Notes under the pieces: generated by a model
Database searches by the model: none
Told to the model about the DNA's origin: nothing
Seen by the model: the letters and a program-made list of their open reading frames with translations, nothing else
Program-made: the position numbers and the translations under genes
Source of the DNA: Bos javanicus
Lineage: Eukaryota > Chordata > Mammalia > Artiodactyla > Bovidae
Assembly (NCBI RefSeq): GCF_032452875.1
Contig: NW_026894287.1
Span: forward strand, 91,156-155,155
Direction of reading: 5' to 3'
DNA: 64,000 nt
In this document: piece after piece, positions 25,047 through 38,772 of the stretch
How positions within the stretch are numbered: the first letter of the stretch is position 1
How the letters are laid out: every line of letters begins with the position of its first letter

Positions 25047-27974
25047 GATCACGTGACTGAGCATGCACTGTTCACGTGGCTGATCATACACTGATCACGT
25101 GATGATCATGCACTGATCACTTGGATATCATGCACTGATCACGTGGCTGATCATACACTGTTCACGTGTCTGACCATGCACTGATCACGTGGCTGATCAT
25201 ACACTGCTCACGTAACTGATCATGCACTGATCACGTGGCTATCATGCACTGATCACGTGGCTGAACATGCACTGTTCACGTGGCTGATCACACACCTGTC
25301 ACGTGACATATCATGCACTGATCACGTGGCACTCATGCACTGATCACGTGGCTGATCATACTCTGCTCACGTAACTCATGCACACATCACGTGGCTATCA
25401 TGCACTGCTCACGTGGCTCGTCATGGAATGATCACGTGGCAACCATATACTGGTAACGTGACTGATCATGCAAAGATCACGTAAATGATCATGCACTGTT
25501 CACGTGACTGATCATGTACTGATCACGTGACTGATCATGCACTGACCACGTGGCTATCATGCTCTGCTCACGTGGCTGATCATGCAACGATCACGTGGCA
25601 ACCATGTACTGGTCACGTGACTGATCATGCACTGATCACGTAATTGATCCTGCACTGATCACGTGGCTCATCATGCACTGATCACGTGGCTGATCACACA
25701 TGTATCACGTGACTGATCATGCACTGATCCCGTGGCTCTCATGCACTGATCACGTGGCTGTCATGCACTGATCACGTGGATAACATGCACTGATCATGTG
25801 GCTGATCACACACGTATCACATGACTGATCATGCACTGATCACGTGGCTATCATGCACTGATTACGTGGCTATCATGCACTGATCACGTGGATTATCAGG
25901 CAATGATCACGTAGCTACCTTGTACTGGTCACGTAACTGATCATGCACTGAGCACGTAATTGATCATGCACTGATCATGTGGCTGATCATGCACTGATCA
26001 CGTGGCTGATCATACACTGATCACATAATTGATCATGCACTGATCACGTGACTGATCATGCACTGATCACGTGGCTATCATGCACTGATCACTTTGCCCG
26101 ACATACACTGATCACGTGCCTGGTCATGCACTGATCACGTGGCTGATCATGCACTGATCACGTGACTGATCATGCACTGATCTCGTGTCTGATCATGCAC
26201 TGATCACGTGACTGATCATGCACTCATCTCGTGTCTGATCATGCACTGATCACGTGGCTATCATGCACTGCTCACGTGACTGATCATGCCATGATCAGGC
26301 AGCTACCATGTACTGGTCACATGACTGATCATGCACTGATCACGTGGCTGATCATACACTGCTCACGTAACTGATCATGCACTGATCACGTGGCTATCAT
26401 GCACTGATCACGTGGCTGATCACACACCTGTCACGTGACATATGCACTGATCACGTGACTCTCATGCACTTATCACGTGGCTGATCATGCACTGCTTACG
26501 TAACTGATCATGCACTGATCACGTGGCTGAACATGCACTGTTCACGTGGCTGATCACACACCTGTCACGTGACATATCATGCACTGATCACGTGACTCTC
26601 ATGCACTAATCACGTGGCTGATCATACTCTGCTCACGTAACTCATGCACACATCACGTGGCTATCATGCACTGCTCACGTGGCTCGTCATGGAATGATCA
26701 CGTAGCAACCATATACTGGTAACGTGACTGATGATGCAAAGATCACGTAAATGATCATGCACTGTTCACGTGACTGATCATGTACTGATCACGTGACTGA
26801 TCATGCACTGACCACGTGGCTATCATGCTCTGCTCACGTGGCTGATCATGCAACAATCACGTAGCAACCATGTACTGGTCACGTGACTGATCATGCACTG
26901 ATCACGTAATTGATCCTGCACTGATCACGTGGCTCATCATGCACTGATCACGTGGCTGATCACACCTGTATCACGTGACTGATCATGCACTGATCCCGTG
27001 GCTCTCATGCACTGATCACGTGGCTGTCATGCACTGATCACGTGGATATCATGCACTGATCATGTGGCTGATCACACACGTATCACATGACTGGTCATGC
27101 ACTGATCACGTGGCTATCATGCACTGATCACGTGGCTATCATGCACTGATCACGTGGCTTTTCAGGCAATGATCACGTAGCTACCATGTACTGGTCACGT
27201 AACTGATCATGCACTGAGCACGTAATTGATCATGCACTGATCATGTGGCTGATCATGCACTGATCACGTGGGTGATCATACACTGATCACATAACTGATC
27301 ATGCACTGATCACGTGACTGATCATGCACTGATCACGTGGCTATCATGCACTGATCACTTGGCTGGACATACACTGATCACGTGCCTGGTCATGCACTGA
27401 TCACGTGGCTGATCATGCACTGATCACGTGACTGATCATGCACTGATCTCGTGTCTGATCATGCACTGGTCACGTGGCTATCATGCACTGCTCACGTGGC
27501 TGATCATGCCATGATCACGCAGCTACCATGTACTGGTCACATGACTGAGCATGCACTGATCACGTGACTGATCATGCAGTGATCACGTGGCTATCATGAA
27601 CTACTCACGTGGCTGATCATGCAATGATCATGTAGCTACCATGTACAGGTCACGTGAATGATCATACACCCATCAGGTGACTGATCATGCACTGATCACG
27701 TGGCTATCATGCACTGATCACGAGACTGATCATGCACTGTTCACGTCTATATCATGCACTGATCACATGACTGCCCGTGCACTGATCACGTGGATGATCA
27801 TACACTAATCTTGTGACAGATCATGCACTGATCACGTGGCTGATCATGCACTGATACCGTGACTGAGCATGGACTGATCACATGACTATCATGTAGTGAT
27901 CACGTGACTTAATGGCGCTGATCATGTGACTGATCATGCGCTGATCATGTTTGCTATCATACACTGATCATGTG
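25047..27974 (+). repeat. Long A-type spacer, modules 13-14, missing one module
   Basis: A nearly full HOR runs to GTACTGGTCACATGACTG near 26,311, then joins directly to the right-arm landmark CATACACTGCTCACG near 26,352 without a left-arm remainder or module. A second right arm, middle and left arm follow. It also carries an extra ~111 bp around 26,410-26,530. Confidence 0.9.
26330..26346 (+). other. Module-skipping recombination junction (first copy)
   Basis: CATGCACTGATCACGTG is the 17-bp stretch common to the left-arm partner (after GGTCACATGACTGAT) and the right-arm partner (before GCTGATCATACACTGCTC). The join removes the rest of the left arm and the whole module. The same junction lies 3,375 bp downstream. 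Confidence 0.85.
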
Positions 27975-28216
27975 CCTCTGGAGGCAATAAACAAAGAGCT
28001 GAGTAGGCACGAATCAAACAGTCAGCAGGCAATAATCATGGAACTCAGGTGTGAGGAATCATGCTGCTCAGCTGGCAATAATCAAGCAGCTGAGCAGGCA
28101 GGAATTACGCAGCACAGCTGGCAATTGTCAAGCAGATGACAGGCAGGAATCGTGCAGCTCAGCTGGCAATTGTCAAGCAGATGAGCAGACAGGAATCACG
28201 CAGCTCAGCAGGCCCA
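27975..28216 (+). repeat. B-type module 14, long form
   Basis: Last unit has ACAGGAATCACG. Module 15 lies 3,264 bp downstream in a matching context (shared CACACCTGTATCACG, ATGACTGGTC and ACATGACTGAGCATG variants at exactly this offset). Confidence 0.93.
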
Positions 28217-29114
28217 GATCACGTGACTGAGCATGCACTGTTCACGTGGCTGATCATACACTGATCACGTGATGATCATGTACTGATCACTTGGATATCA
28301 TGCACTGATCACGTGGCTGATCATACACTGTTCACGTGTCTGACCATGCACTGATCACGTGGCTGATCATACACTGCTCACGTAACTGATCATGCACTGA
28401 TCACGTGGCTATCATGCACTGATCACGTGGCTGAACATGCACTGTTCACGTGGCTGATCACACACCTGTCACGTGACATATCATGCACTGATCACGTGGC
28501 ACTCATGCACTGATCACGTGGCTTATCATACTCTGCTCACGTAACTCATGCACACATCACGTGGCTATCATGCACTGCTCACGTGGCTCGTCATGGAATG
28601 ATCACGTAGCAACCATATACTGGTAACGTGACTGATCATGCAAAGATCACGTAAATGATCATGCACTGTTCACGTGACTGATCATGTACTGATCACGTGA
28701 CTGATCATGCACTGACCACGTGGCTATCATGCTCTGCTCACGTGGCTGATCATGCAACGATCACGTAGCAACCATGTACTGGTCACGTGACTGATCATGC
28801 ACTGATCACGTAATTGATCCTGCACTGATCACGTGGCTCATCATGCACTGATCACGTGGCTGATCACACATGTATCACGTGACTGATCATGCACTGATCC
28901 CGTGGCTCTCATGCACTGATCACGTGGCTGTCATGCACTGATCACGTGGATATCATGCACTGATCATGTGGCTGATCACACACGTATCACATGACTGATC
29001 ATGCACTGATCACGTGGCTATCATGCACTGATCACGTGGCTATCATGCACTGATCACGTGGCTGATCAGGCAATGATCACGTAGCTACCATGTACTGGTC
29101 ACGTGACTGATCAT

Positions 29115-29545
29115 GCACTGATCACGTGGCTATCATGCACTGATCACTTGGCTGGACATACACTGATCACGTGCCTGGTCATGCACTGATCACGTGGCTG
29201 ATCATGCACTGATCACGTGGCTGATCATACACTGATCACATAACTGATCATGCACTGATCACGTGACTGATCATGCACTGATCACGTGGCTATCATGCAC
29301 TGATCACTTGGCTGGACATACACTGATCACGTGCCTGGTCATGCACTGATCACGTGGCTGATCATGCACTGATCACGTGGCTGATCATACACTGATCACA
29401 TAACTGATCATGCACTGATCACGTGACTGAGCATGCACTGATCACGTGGCTATCATGCACTGATCACTTGGCTGGATATACACTGATCACGTGCCTGGTC
29501 ATGCACTGATCACGTGGCTGATCATGCACTGATCACGTGGCTGAT
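29115..29545 (+). repeat. 160-bp tandem triplication (seven monomers)
   Basis: The landmark CACTTGGCTGGA begins a segment at 29,146, 29,306 and 29,466, an exact 160-bp step; the third copy has GGATATAC for GGACATAC. Each segment also holds GTGCCTGGTC and, in the first two, GATCACATAACTG. Seven monomers of ~23 bp make the step, so the exchange kept register. Confidence 0.88.
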
Positions 29546-29704
29546 CATGCACTGATCTCGTGTCTGATCATGCACTGATCACGTGTCTGATCATGCACTC
29601 ATCTCGTGTCTGATCATGCACTGATCACGTGGCTATCATGCACTGCTCACGTGACTGATCATGCCATGATCACGCAGCTACCATGTACTGGTCACATGAC
29701 TGAT

Positions 29705-29721
29705 CATGCACTGATCACGTG
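29705..29721 (+). other. Module-skipping recombination junction (second copy)
   Basis: Identical join to the one at 26,330-26,346, with the same 17-bp overlap and the same upstream private variant CACTCATCTCGTG (26,221 and 29,596). The constant 3,375-bp offset shows one event later duplicated. Confidence 0.85.
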
Positions 29722-31238
29722 GCTGATCATACACTGCTCACGTAACTGATCATGCACTGATCACGTGGCTATCATGCACTGATCACGTGGCTGAACATGC
29801 ACTGTTCACGTGGCTGATCACACACCTGTCACGTGACATATCATGCACTGATCACGTGACTCTCATGCACTGATCACGTGGCTGATCATACTCTGCTCAC
29901 GTAACTCATGCACACATCACGTGGCTATCATGCACTGCTCACGTGGCTCGTCATGGAATGATCACGTAGCAACCATATACTGGTAACCTGACTGATCATG
30001 CAAAGATCACGTAAATGATCATGCACTGTTCACGTGACTGATCATGTACTGATATCGTGACTGATCATGCACTGACCACGTGGCTATCATGCTCTGCTCA
30101 CGTGGCTGATCATGCAACGATCACGTAGCAACCATGTACTGGTCACGTGACTGATCATGCACTGATCACGTAATTGATCCTGCACTGATCACGTGGCTCA
30201 TCATGCACTGATCACGTGGCTGATCACACCTGTATCACGTGACTGATCATGCACTGATCCCGTGGCTCTCATGCACTGATCACGTGGCTGTCATGCACTG
30301 ATCACGTGGATATCATGCACTGATCATGTGGCTGATCACACACGTATCACATGACTGGTCATGCACTGATCACGTGGCTATCATGCACTGATCACGTGGC
30401 TATCATGCACTGATCACGTGGCTTATCAGGCAATGATCACGTAGCTACCATGTACTGGTCACGTAACTGATCATGCACTGAGCACGTAATTGATCATGCA
30501 CTGATCATGTGGCTGATCATGCACTGATCACGTGGCTGATCATACACTGATCACATAACTGATCATGCACTGATCACGTGACTGATCATGCACTGATCAC
30601 GTGGCTATCATGCACTGATCACTTGGCTGGACATACACTGATCACGTGCCTGGTCATGCACTGATCACGTGGCTGATCATGCACTGATCACGTGACTGAT
30701 CATGCACTGATCTCGTGTCTGATCATGCACTGGTCACGTGGCTATCATGCACTGCTCACGTGGCTGATCATGCCATGATCACGCAGCTACCATGTACTGG
30801 TCACATGACTGAGCATGCACTGATCACGTGACTGATCATGCAGTGATCACGTGGCTATCATGAACTACTCACGTGGCTGATCATGCAATGATCATGTAGC
30901 TACCATGTACAGGTCACGTGAATGATCATACACCCATCAGGTGACTGATCATGCACTGATCACGTGGCTATCATGCACTGATCACGAGACTGATCATGCA
31001 CTGTTCACGTCTATATCATGCACTGATCACATGACTGCCCGTGCACTGATCACGTGGATGATCATACACTAATCTTGTGACAGATCATGCACTGATCACG
31101 TGGCTGATCATGCACTGATACCGTGACTGAGCATGGACTGATCACATGACTATCATGTAGTGATCACGTGACTTAATGGCGCTGATCATGTGACTGATCA
31201 TGCGCTGATCATGTTTGCTATCATACACTGATCATGTG

Positions 31239-31480
31239 CCTCTGGAGGCAATAAACAAAGAGCTGAGTAGGCACGAATCAAACAGTCAGCAGGCAATAAT
31301 CATGGAACACAGGTGTGAGGAATCATGCTGCTCAGCTGGCAATAATCAAGCAGCTGAGCAGGCAGGAATTACGCAGCACAGCTGGCAATTGTCAAGCAGA
31401 TGACAGGCAGGAATCGTGCAGCTCAGCTGGCAATTGTCAAGCAGATGAGCAGACAGGAATCACGCAGCTCAGCAGGCCCA
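31239..31480 (+). repeat. B-type module 15, long form, CAC variant
   Basis: GGAACACAGG and ACAGGAATCACG variants. It is only 705 bp upstream of module 16, the closest pair in the window. Confidence 0.93.
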
Positions 31481-31943
31481 GATCACGTGACTGAGCATGC
31501 ACTGTTCACGTGGCTGATCATACACTGATCCCGTGATGATCATGTACTGATCACTTGGATATCATGCACTGATCACGTGGCTGATCATACACTGTTCACG
31601 TGTCTGACCATGCACTGATCACGTGGCTGATCATACACTGCTCACGTAACTGATCATGCACTGATCACGTGGCTATCATGCACTGATCACGAGACTGATC
31701 ATGCACTGTTCACGTCTATATCATGCACTGATCACATGACTGCCCGTGCACTGATCACGTGGATGATCATACACTAATCTTGTGACAGATCATGCACTGA
31801 TCACGTGGCTGATCATGCACTGATACCGTGACTGAGCATGGACTGATCACATGACTATCATGTAGTGATCACGTGACTTAATGGCGCTGATCATGTGACT
31901 GATCATGCGCTGATCATGTTTGCTATCATACACTGATCATGTG
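31481..31943 (+). repeat. Shortest A-type spacer, modules 15-16 (463 bp)
   Basis: The right arm runs only to GCTCACGTAACTG and then continues as the left arm from GATCACGAGACTG. The 43 bp at 31,649-31,691 are common to both partners, so an exchange inside them removed well over 1 kb and produced a minimal HOR of 705 bp. Confidence 0.93.
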
Positions 31944-32185
31944 CCTCTGGAGGCAATAAACAAAGAGCTGAGTAGGTACGAATCAAACAGTCAGCAGGCA
32001 ATAATCATGGAACTCAGGTGAGAGGAATCATGCTGCTCAGCTGGCAATAATCAAGCAGCTGAGCAGGCAGGAATTACGCAGCACAGCTGGCAATTGTCAA
32101 GCAGATGACAGGCAGGAATCGTGCAGCTCAGCTGGCAATTGTCAAGCAGATGAGCAGACAGTAATCACGCAGCTCAGCAGGCCCA
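31944..32185 (+). repeat. B-type module 16, long form
   Basis: Has GGTACGAATC for GGCACGAATC and CAGGTGAGAGG for CAGGTGTGAGG. Module 18 shares the second change. Confidence 0.92.
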
Positions 32186-33710
32186 GATCACGTGACTGAG
32201 CATGCACTGTTCACGTGGCTGATCATACACTGATCACGTGATGATCATGCACTGATCACTTGGATATCATGCACTGATCACGTGGCTGATCATACACTGT
32301 TCACGTGTCTGACCATGCACTGATCACGTGGCTGATCATACACTGCTCACGTAACTGATCATGCACTGATCACGTGGCTATCATGCACTGATCACGTGGC
32401 TGAACATGCACTGTTCACGTGGCTGATCACACACCTGTCACGTGACATATCATGCACTGATCACGTGGCACTCATGCACTGATCACGTGGCTGATCATAC
32501 TCTGCTCACGTAACTCATGCACACATCACGTGGCTATCATGCACTGCTCACGTGGCTCATCATGGAATGATCACGTAGCAACCATATACTGGTAACGTGA
32601 CTGATCATGCAAAGATCACGTAAATGATCATGCACTGTTCACGTGACTGATCATGTACTGATCACGTGACTGATCATGCACTGACCACGTGGCTATCATG
32701 CTCTGCTCACGTGGCTGATCATGCAACGATCACGTAGCAACCATGTACTGGTCACGTGACTGATCATGCACTGATCACGTAATTGATCCTGCACTGATCA
32801 CGTGGCTCATCATGCACTGATCACGTGGCTGATCACACATGTATCACGTGACTGATCATGCACTGATCCCGTGGCTCTCATGCACTGATCACGTGGCTGT
32901 CATGCACTGATCACGTGGATATCATGCACTGATCATGTGGCTGATCACACACGTATCACATGACTGATCATGCACTGATCACGTGGCTCTCATGCACTGA
33001 TCACGTGGCTATCATGCACTGATCACGTGGCTGATCAGGCAATGATCACGTAGCTACCATGTACTGGTCACGTGACTGATCATGCACTGAGCACGTAATT
33101 GATCATGCACTGATCATGTGGCTGATCATGCACTGATCACGTGGCTGATCATACACTGATCACATAACTGATCATGCACTGATCACGTGACTGATCATGC
33201 ACTGATCACGTGGCTATCATGCACTGCTCACGTGGCTGATCATGCCATGATCACGCAGCTACCATGTACTGGTCACATGACTGAGCATGCACTGATCACG
33301 TGACTGATCATGCAGTGATCACGTGGCTATCATGAACTACTCACGTGGCTGATCATGCAATGATCATGTAGCTACCATGTACAGGTCACGTGAATGATCA
33401 TACACCCATCAGGTGACTGATCATGCACTGATCACGTGGCTATCATGCACTGATCACGAGACTGATCATGCACTGTTCACGTCTATATCATGCACTGATC
33501 ACATGACTGCCCGTGCACTGATCACGTGGATGATCATACACTAATCTTGTGACAGATCATGCACTGATCACGTGGCTGATCATGCACTGATACCGTGACT
33601 GAGCATGGACTGATCACATGACTATCATGTAGTGATCACGTGACTTAATGGCGCTGATCATGTGACTGATCATGCGCTGATCATGTTTGCTATCATACAC
33701 TGATCATGTG
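32186..33710 (+). repeat. A-type spacer, modules 16-17
   Basis: Beta HOR, complete to GATCACATAACTG; it then goes straight to the left arm, so CACTTGGCTGGAC, GTGCCTGGTC and GTGTCTGATC are missing. Confidence 0.91.
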
Positions 33711-33907
33711 CCTCTGGAGGCAATAAACAAAGAGCTGAGTAGGCACGAATCAAACAGTCAGCAGGCAATAATCATGGAACACAGGTGTGAGGAATCATGC
33801 TGCTCAGCTGGCAATAATCAAGCAGCTGAGCATTCAGGAATCGTGCAGCTCAGCTGGCAATTGTCAAGCAGATGAGCAGACAGTAATCACGCAGCTCAGC
33901 AGGCCCA
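33711..33907 (+). repeat. B-type module 17, short form, CAC variant
   Basis: Pairs with module 11 (short, GGAACACAGG, same right flank). Private change GAGCATTCAGGAATC for GAGCAGGCAGGAATC. Confidence 0.92.
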
Positions 33908-35477
33908 GATCACGTGACTGAGCATGCACTGTTCACGTGGCTGATCATACACTGATCACATGATGATCATGTACTGATCACTTGGATATCATGCACTGAT
34001 CACGTGGCTGATCACACACTGTTCACGTGGCTGACCATGCACTGATCACGTGGCTGATCATACACTGCTCACGTAACTGATCGTGCACTGATCACGTGGC
34101 TATCATGCACTGATCACGTGGCTGAACATGCACTGTTCACGTGGCTGATCACACACCTGTCACGTGACATATCATGCACTGATCACGTGGCACTCATGCA
34201 CTGATCACGTGGCTGATCATACTCTGCTCACGTAACTCATGCACACATCACGTGGCTATCATGCACTGCTCACGTGGCTCGTCATTGAATGATCACGTAG
34301 CAACCATATACTGGTAACGTGACTGATCATGCAAAGATCACGTAAATGATCATGCACTGTTCACGTGACTGATCATGTACTGATCACGTGACTGATCATG
34401 CACTGACCACGTGGCTATCATGCTCTGCTCACGTGGCTGATCATGCAACGATCACGTAGCAACCATGTACTGGTCACGTGACTGATCATGCACTGATCAC
34501 GTAATTGATCCTGCACTGATCACGTGGCTCATCATGCACTGATCACGTGGCTGATCACACATGTATCACGTGACTGATCATGCACTGATCCCGTGGCTCT
34601 CATGCACTGATCACGTGGCTGTCATGCACTGATCACGTGGATATCATGCACTGATCATGTGGCTGATCACACACATATCACATGACTGGTCATGCACTGA
34701 TCACGTGGCTATCATGCACTGATCACGTGCCTATCATGCAGTGATCACGTGGCTTATCAGGCAATGATCACGTAGCTACATTGTACTGGTCACGTAACTG
34801 ATCATGCACTGAGCACGTAATTGATCATGCACTGATCATGTGGCTGATCATGCACTGATCACGTGGCTGATCATACACTGATCACATAACTGATCATGCA
34901 CTGATCACGTGACTGATCATGCACTGATCACGTGGCTATCATGCACTGATCTCGTGTCTGATCATGCACTGATCACGTGGCTATCATGCACTGCTCACGT
35001 GGCTGATCATGCCATGATCACGCAGCTACCATGTACTGGTCACATGACTGATCATGCACTGATCACGTGACTGATCATGCAGTGATCACGTGGCTATCAT
35101 GAACTACTCACGTGGCTGATCATGCAATGATCATGTAGCTACCATGTACAGGTCACGTGAATGATCATACACCCATCAGGTGACTGATCATGCACTGATC
35201 ACGTGGCTATCATGCACTGATCACGAGACTGATCATGCACTGTTCACGTCTATATCATGCACTGATCACATGACTGCCCGTGCACTGATCACGTGGATGA
35301 TCAAACACTAATCTTGTGACAGATCATGCACTGATCACGTGGCTGATCATGCACTGATACTGTGACTGAGCATGGACTGATCACATGACTATCATGTAGT
35401 GATCACGTGACTTAATGGCGCTGATCATGTGACTGATCATGCGCTGATCATGTTTGCTATCATACACTGATTATGTG
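33908..35477 (+). repeat. A-type spacer, modules 17-18
   Basis: Carries the CACACACTGTTCACGTGGC variant near 34,014 shared with module 11. Complete beta right arm and middle, but CACTTGGCTGGAC and GTGCCTGGTC are lost before GATCTCGTGTCTG near 34,949. Confidence 0.91.
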
Positions 35478-35719
35478 CCTCTGGAGGCAATAAACAAAGA
35501 GCTGAGTAGGCACGAATCAAACAGTCAGCAGGCAATAATCATGGAACTCAGGTGAGAGGAATCATGCTGCTCAGCTGGCAATAATCAAGCAGCTGAGCAG
35601 GCAGGAATTACACAGCACAGCTGGCAATTGTCAAGCAGATGACAGGCAGGAATCGTGCAGCTCAGCTGGCAATTGTCAAGCAGATGAGCAGACAGGAATC
35701 ACGCAGCTCAGCAGGCCCA
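35478..35719 (+). repeat. B-type module 18, long form
   Basis: CAGGTGAGAGG shared with module 16, private GAATTACACAGC, and ACAGGAATCACG as in module 12, its counterpart 12,576 bp upstream. Confidence 0.92.
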
Positions 35720-37374
35720 GATCACGTGACTGAGCATGCACTGTTCACGTGGCTGATCATACACTGATCACGTGATGATCGTGCGCTGATCACTTGGATA
35801 TCATGCGCTGATCACGTGGCTGATCATACACTGTTCACGTGTCTGACCATGCACTGATCACGTGGCTGATCATACACTGCTCACGTAACTGATCATGCAC
35901 TGATCACGTGGCTATCATGCACTGATCACGTGGCTGAACATGCACTGTTCACGTGGCTGATCACACACCTGTCACGTGACATATCATGCACTGATCACGT
36001 GGCACTCATGCACTGATCACGTGGCTGATCATACTCTGCTCACGTAACTCATGCACACATCACGTGGCTATCATGCACTGCTCACGTGGCTCGTCATGGA
36101 ATGATCACGTAGCAACCATATACTGGTAACGTGACTGATCATGCAAAGATCACGTAAATGATCATGCACTGTTCACGTGACTGATCATGTACTGATCACG
36201 TGACTGATCATGCACTGACCACGTGGCTATCATGCTCTGCTCACGTGGCTGATCATGCAACGATCACGTAGCAACCATGTACTGGTCACGTGACGGATCA
36301 TGCACTGATCACGTAATTGATCCTGCACGTGGCTCATCATGCACTGATCACGTGGCTGATCACAAATGTATCACGTGACTGATCATGCACTGATCACGTG
36401 GCTCTCATGCACTGATCACGTGGCTGTCATGCACTGATCACGTGGATATCATGCACTGATCACGTGGCTGATCACACACGTATCACATGAATGATCATGC
36501 ACTGATCACGTGGCTATCATGCACTGATCACGTGGCTATCATGCACTGATCACGTGGCTTATCAGGCAATGATCACGTAGCTACCATGTACTGGTCACGT
36601 AACTGATCATGCACTGAGCACGTAATTGATCATGCACTTATCATGTGGCTGATCATGCACTGATCACGTGGCTGATCATACACTGATCACATAACTGATC
36701 ATGCACTGATCACGTGACTGATCATGCACTGATCACGTGGCTATCATGCACTGATCACTTGGCTGGACATACACTGATCACGTGCCTGGTCATGCACTGA
36801 TCACGTGGCTGATCATGCACTGATCACTTGACTGATCATGCACTGATCTCGTGTCTGATCATGCACTGATCACGTGGCTATCATGCACTGCTCACGTGGC
36901 TGATCATGCCATGATCACGCAGCTACCATGTACTTGTCACATAACTGATCATGCACTGATCACGTGACTGATCATGCAGTGATCACGTGGCTATCATGAA
37001 CTACTCACGTGGCTGATCATGCAATGATCATGTAGCTACCATGTACAGGTCACGTGAATGATCATACACCCATCAGGTGACTGATCATGCACTGATCACG
37101 TGGCTATCATGCACGGATCACGAGACTGGTCATGCACTGTTCACGTCTATATCATGCACTGATCACATGACTGCCCGTGCACTGATCACGTGGATGATCA
37201 TACACTAATCTTGTGACAGATCATGCACTGATCACGTGGCTGATCATGCACTGATACCGTGACTGAGCATGGACTGATCACATGACTATCATGTAGTGAT
37301 CACGTGACTTAATGGCGCTGATCATGTGACTGATCATGCGCTGATCATGTTTGCTATCATACACTGATCATGTG
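35720..37374 (+). repeat. A-type spacer, modules 18-19 (beta)
   Basis: Copy of the module 12-13 spacer, with GATCGTGCGCTGATC near 35,778, GTACTTGTCACATAAC near 36,930 and GCACGGATCACGAGACTGG near 37,112. A ~12-bp deletion after GATCCTGCAC near 36,324 is private. Confidence 0.92.
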
Positions 37375-37571
37375 CCTCTGGAGGCAATAAACAAAGAGCT
37401 GAGTAGGCACGAATCAAACAGTCAGCAGGCAATAATCATGGAACTCAGGTGTGAGGAATCATGCTGCTCAGCTGGCAATAATCAAGCAGCTGAGCAGGCA
37501 GGAATTACGCAGCACAGCTGGCAATTGTCAAGCAGATGAGCAGACAGGAATCACGCAGCTCAGCAGGCCCA
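37375..37571 (+). repeat. B-type module 19, short form, alternative breakpoint
   Basis: Keeps the first dimer's left part (GAATTACGCAGCACAGC) but has the last dimer's end (GATGAGCAGACAGG). Other short copies keep GAATCGTG. The same 45-bp loss therefore occurred with a different crossover point, somewhere in the shared CTGGCAATTGTCAAGCAGAT. Confidence 0.9.
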
Positions 37572-38575
37572 GATCACGTGACTGAGCATGCACTGTTCAC
37601 GTGGCTGATCATACACTGATCACGTGATGATCATGCACTGATCACTTGGATATCATGCACTGATCACGTGGCTGATCATACACTGTTCACGTGTCTGACC
37701 ATGCACTGATCACGTGGCTGATCATACACTGCTCACGTAACTGATCATGCACTGATCACGTGGCTATCATGCACTGATCACGTGGCTGAACATGCACTGT
37801 TCACGTGGCTGATCACACACCTGTCACGTGACATATCATGCACTGATCACGTGGCACTCATGCACTGATCACGTGGCTGATCATACTCTGCTCACGTAAC
37901 TCATGCACACATCACGTGGCTATCATGCACTGCTCACGTGGCTCGTCATGGAATGATCACGTAGCAACCATATACTGCTAACGTGACTGATCATGCAAAG
38001 ATCACGTAAATGATCATGCACTGTTCACATGACTGATCATGTACTGATCACGTGACTGATCATGCACTGACCACGTGGCTATCATGCTCTGCTCACGTGG
38101 CTGATCATGCAACGATCACGTAGCAACCATGTACTGGTCACGTGACTGATCATGCACTGATCACGTAATTGATCCTGCACTGATCACGTGGCTCATCATG
38201 CACTGATCACGTGGCTGATCACACCTGTATCACGTGACTGATCATGCACTGATACCGTGGCTCTCATGCACTGATCACGTGGCTGTCATGCACTGATCAC
38301 GTGGTTATCATGCACTGATCACGAGACTGGTCATGCACTGTTCAGGTCTATATCATGCACTGATCACATGACTGCCCGTGCACTGATCACGTGGATGATC
38401 ATACACTAATCTTGTGACAGATCATGCACTGATCACGTGGCTGATCATGCACTGATACCGTGACTGAGCATGGACTGATCACATGACTATCATGTAGTGA
38501 TCACGTGACTTAATGGCGCTGATCATGTGACTGATCATGCGCTGATCATGTTTGCTATCATACACTGATCATGTG
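37572..38575 (+). repeat. Shortened A-type spacer, modules 19-20 (1,004 bp)
   Basis: Right arm and middle to GGCTGTCATGC, then GTGGTTATCATGC near 38,301 leads directly into GATCACGAGACTGG. The left arm from CATGCCATGATC to CACCCATCAGGTG is absent, much as in the module 15-16 spacer. Confidence 0.91.
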
Positions 38576-38772
38576 CCTCTGGAGGCAATAAACAAAGAGC
38601 TGAGTAGGCACGAATCAAACAGTCAGCAGGCAATAATCATGGAACTCAGGTGTGAGGAATCATGCTGCTCAGCTGGCAATAATCAAGCAGCTGAGCAGGC
38701 AGTAATCGTGCAGCTCAGCTGGCAATTGTCAAGCAGATGAGCAGACAGTAATCACGCAGCTCAACAGGCCCA
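38576..38772 (+). repeat. B-type module 20, short form
   Basis: Private changes GGCAGTAATCGTG for GGCAGGAATCGTG and CTCAACAGGCC for CTCAGCAGGCC. Confidence 0.92.

Larger units (their letters stand above)
28217..31238 (+). repeat. Long A-type spacer, modules 14-15, missing one module
   Basis: Contains a right arm and middle, a 160-bp triplication, a module-skipping junction, then a second right arm, middle and left arm. Two private changes appear in the second right arm: GGTAACCTG near 29,983 and CTGATATCG near 30,049. Confidence 0.9.
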
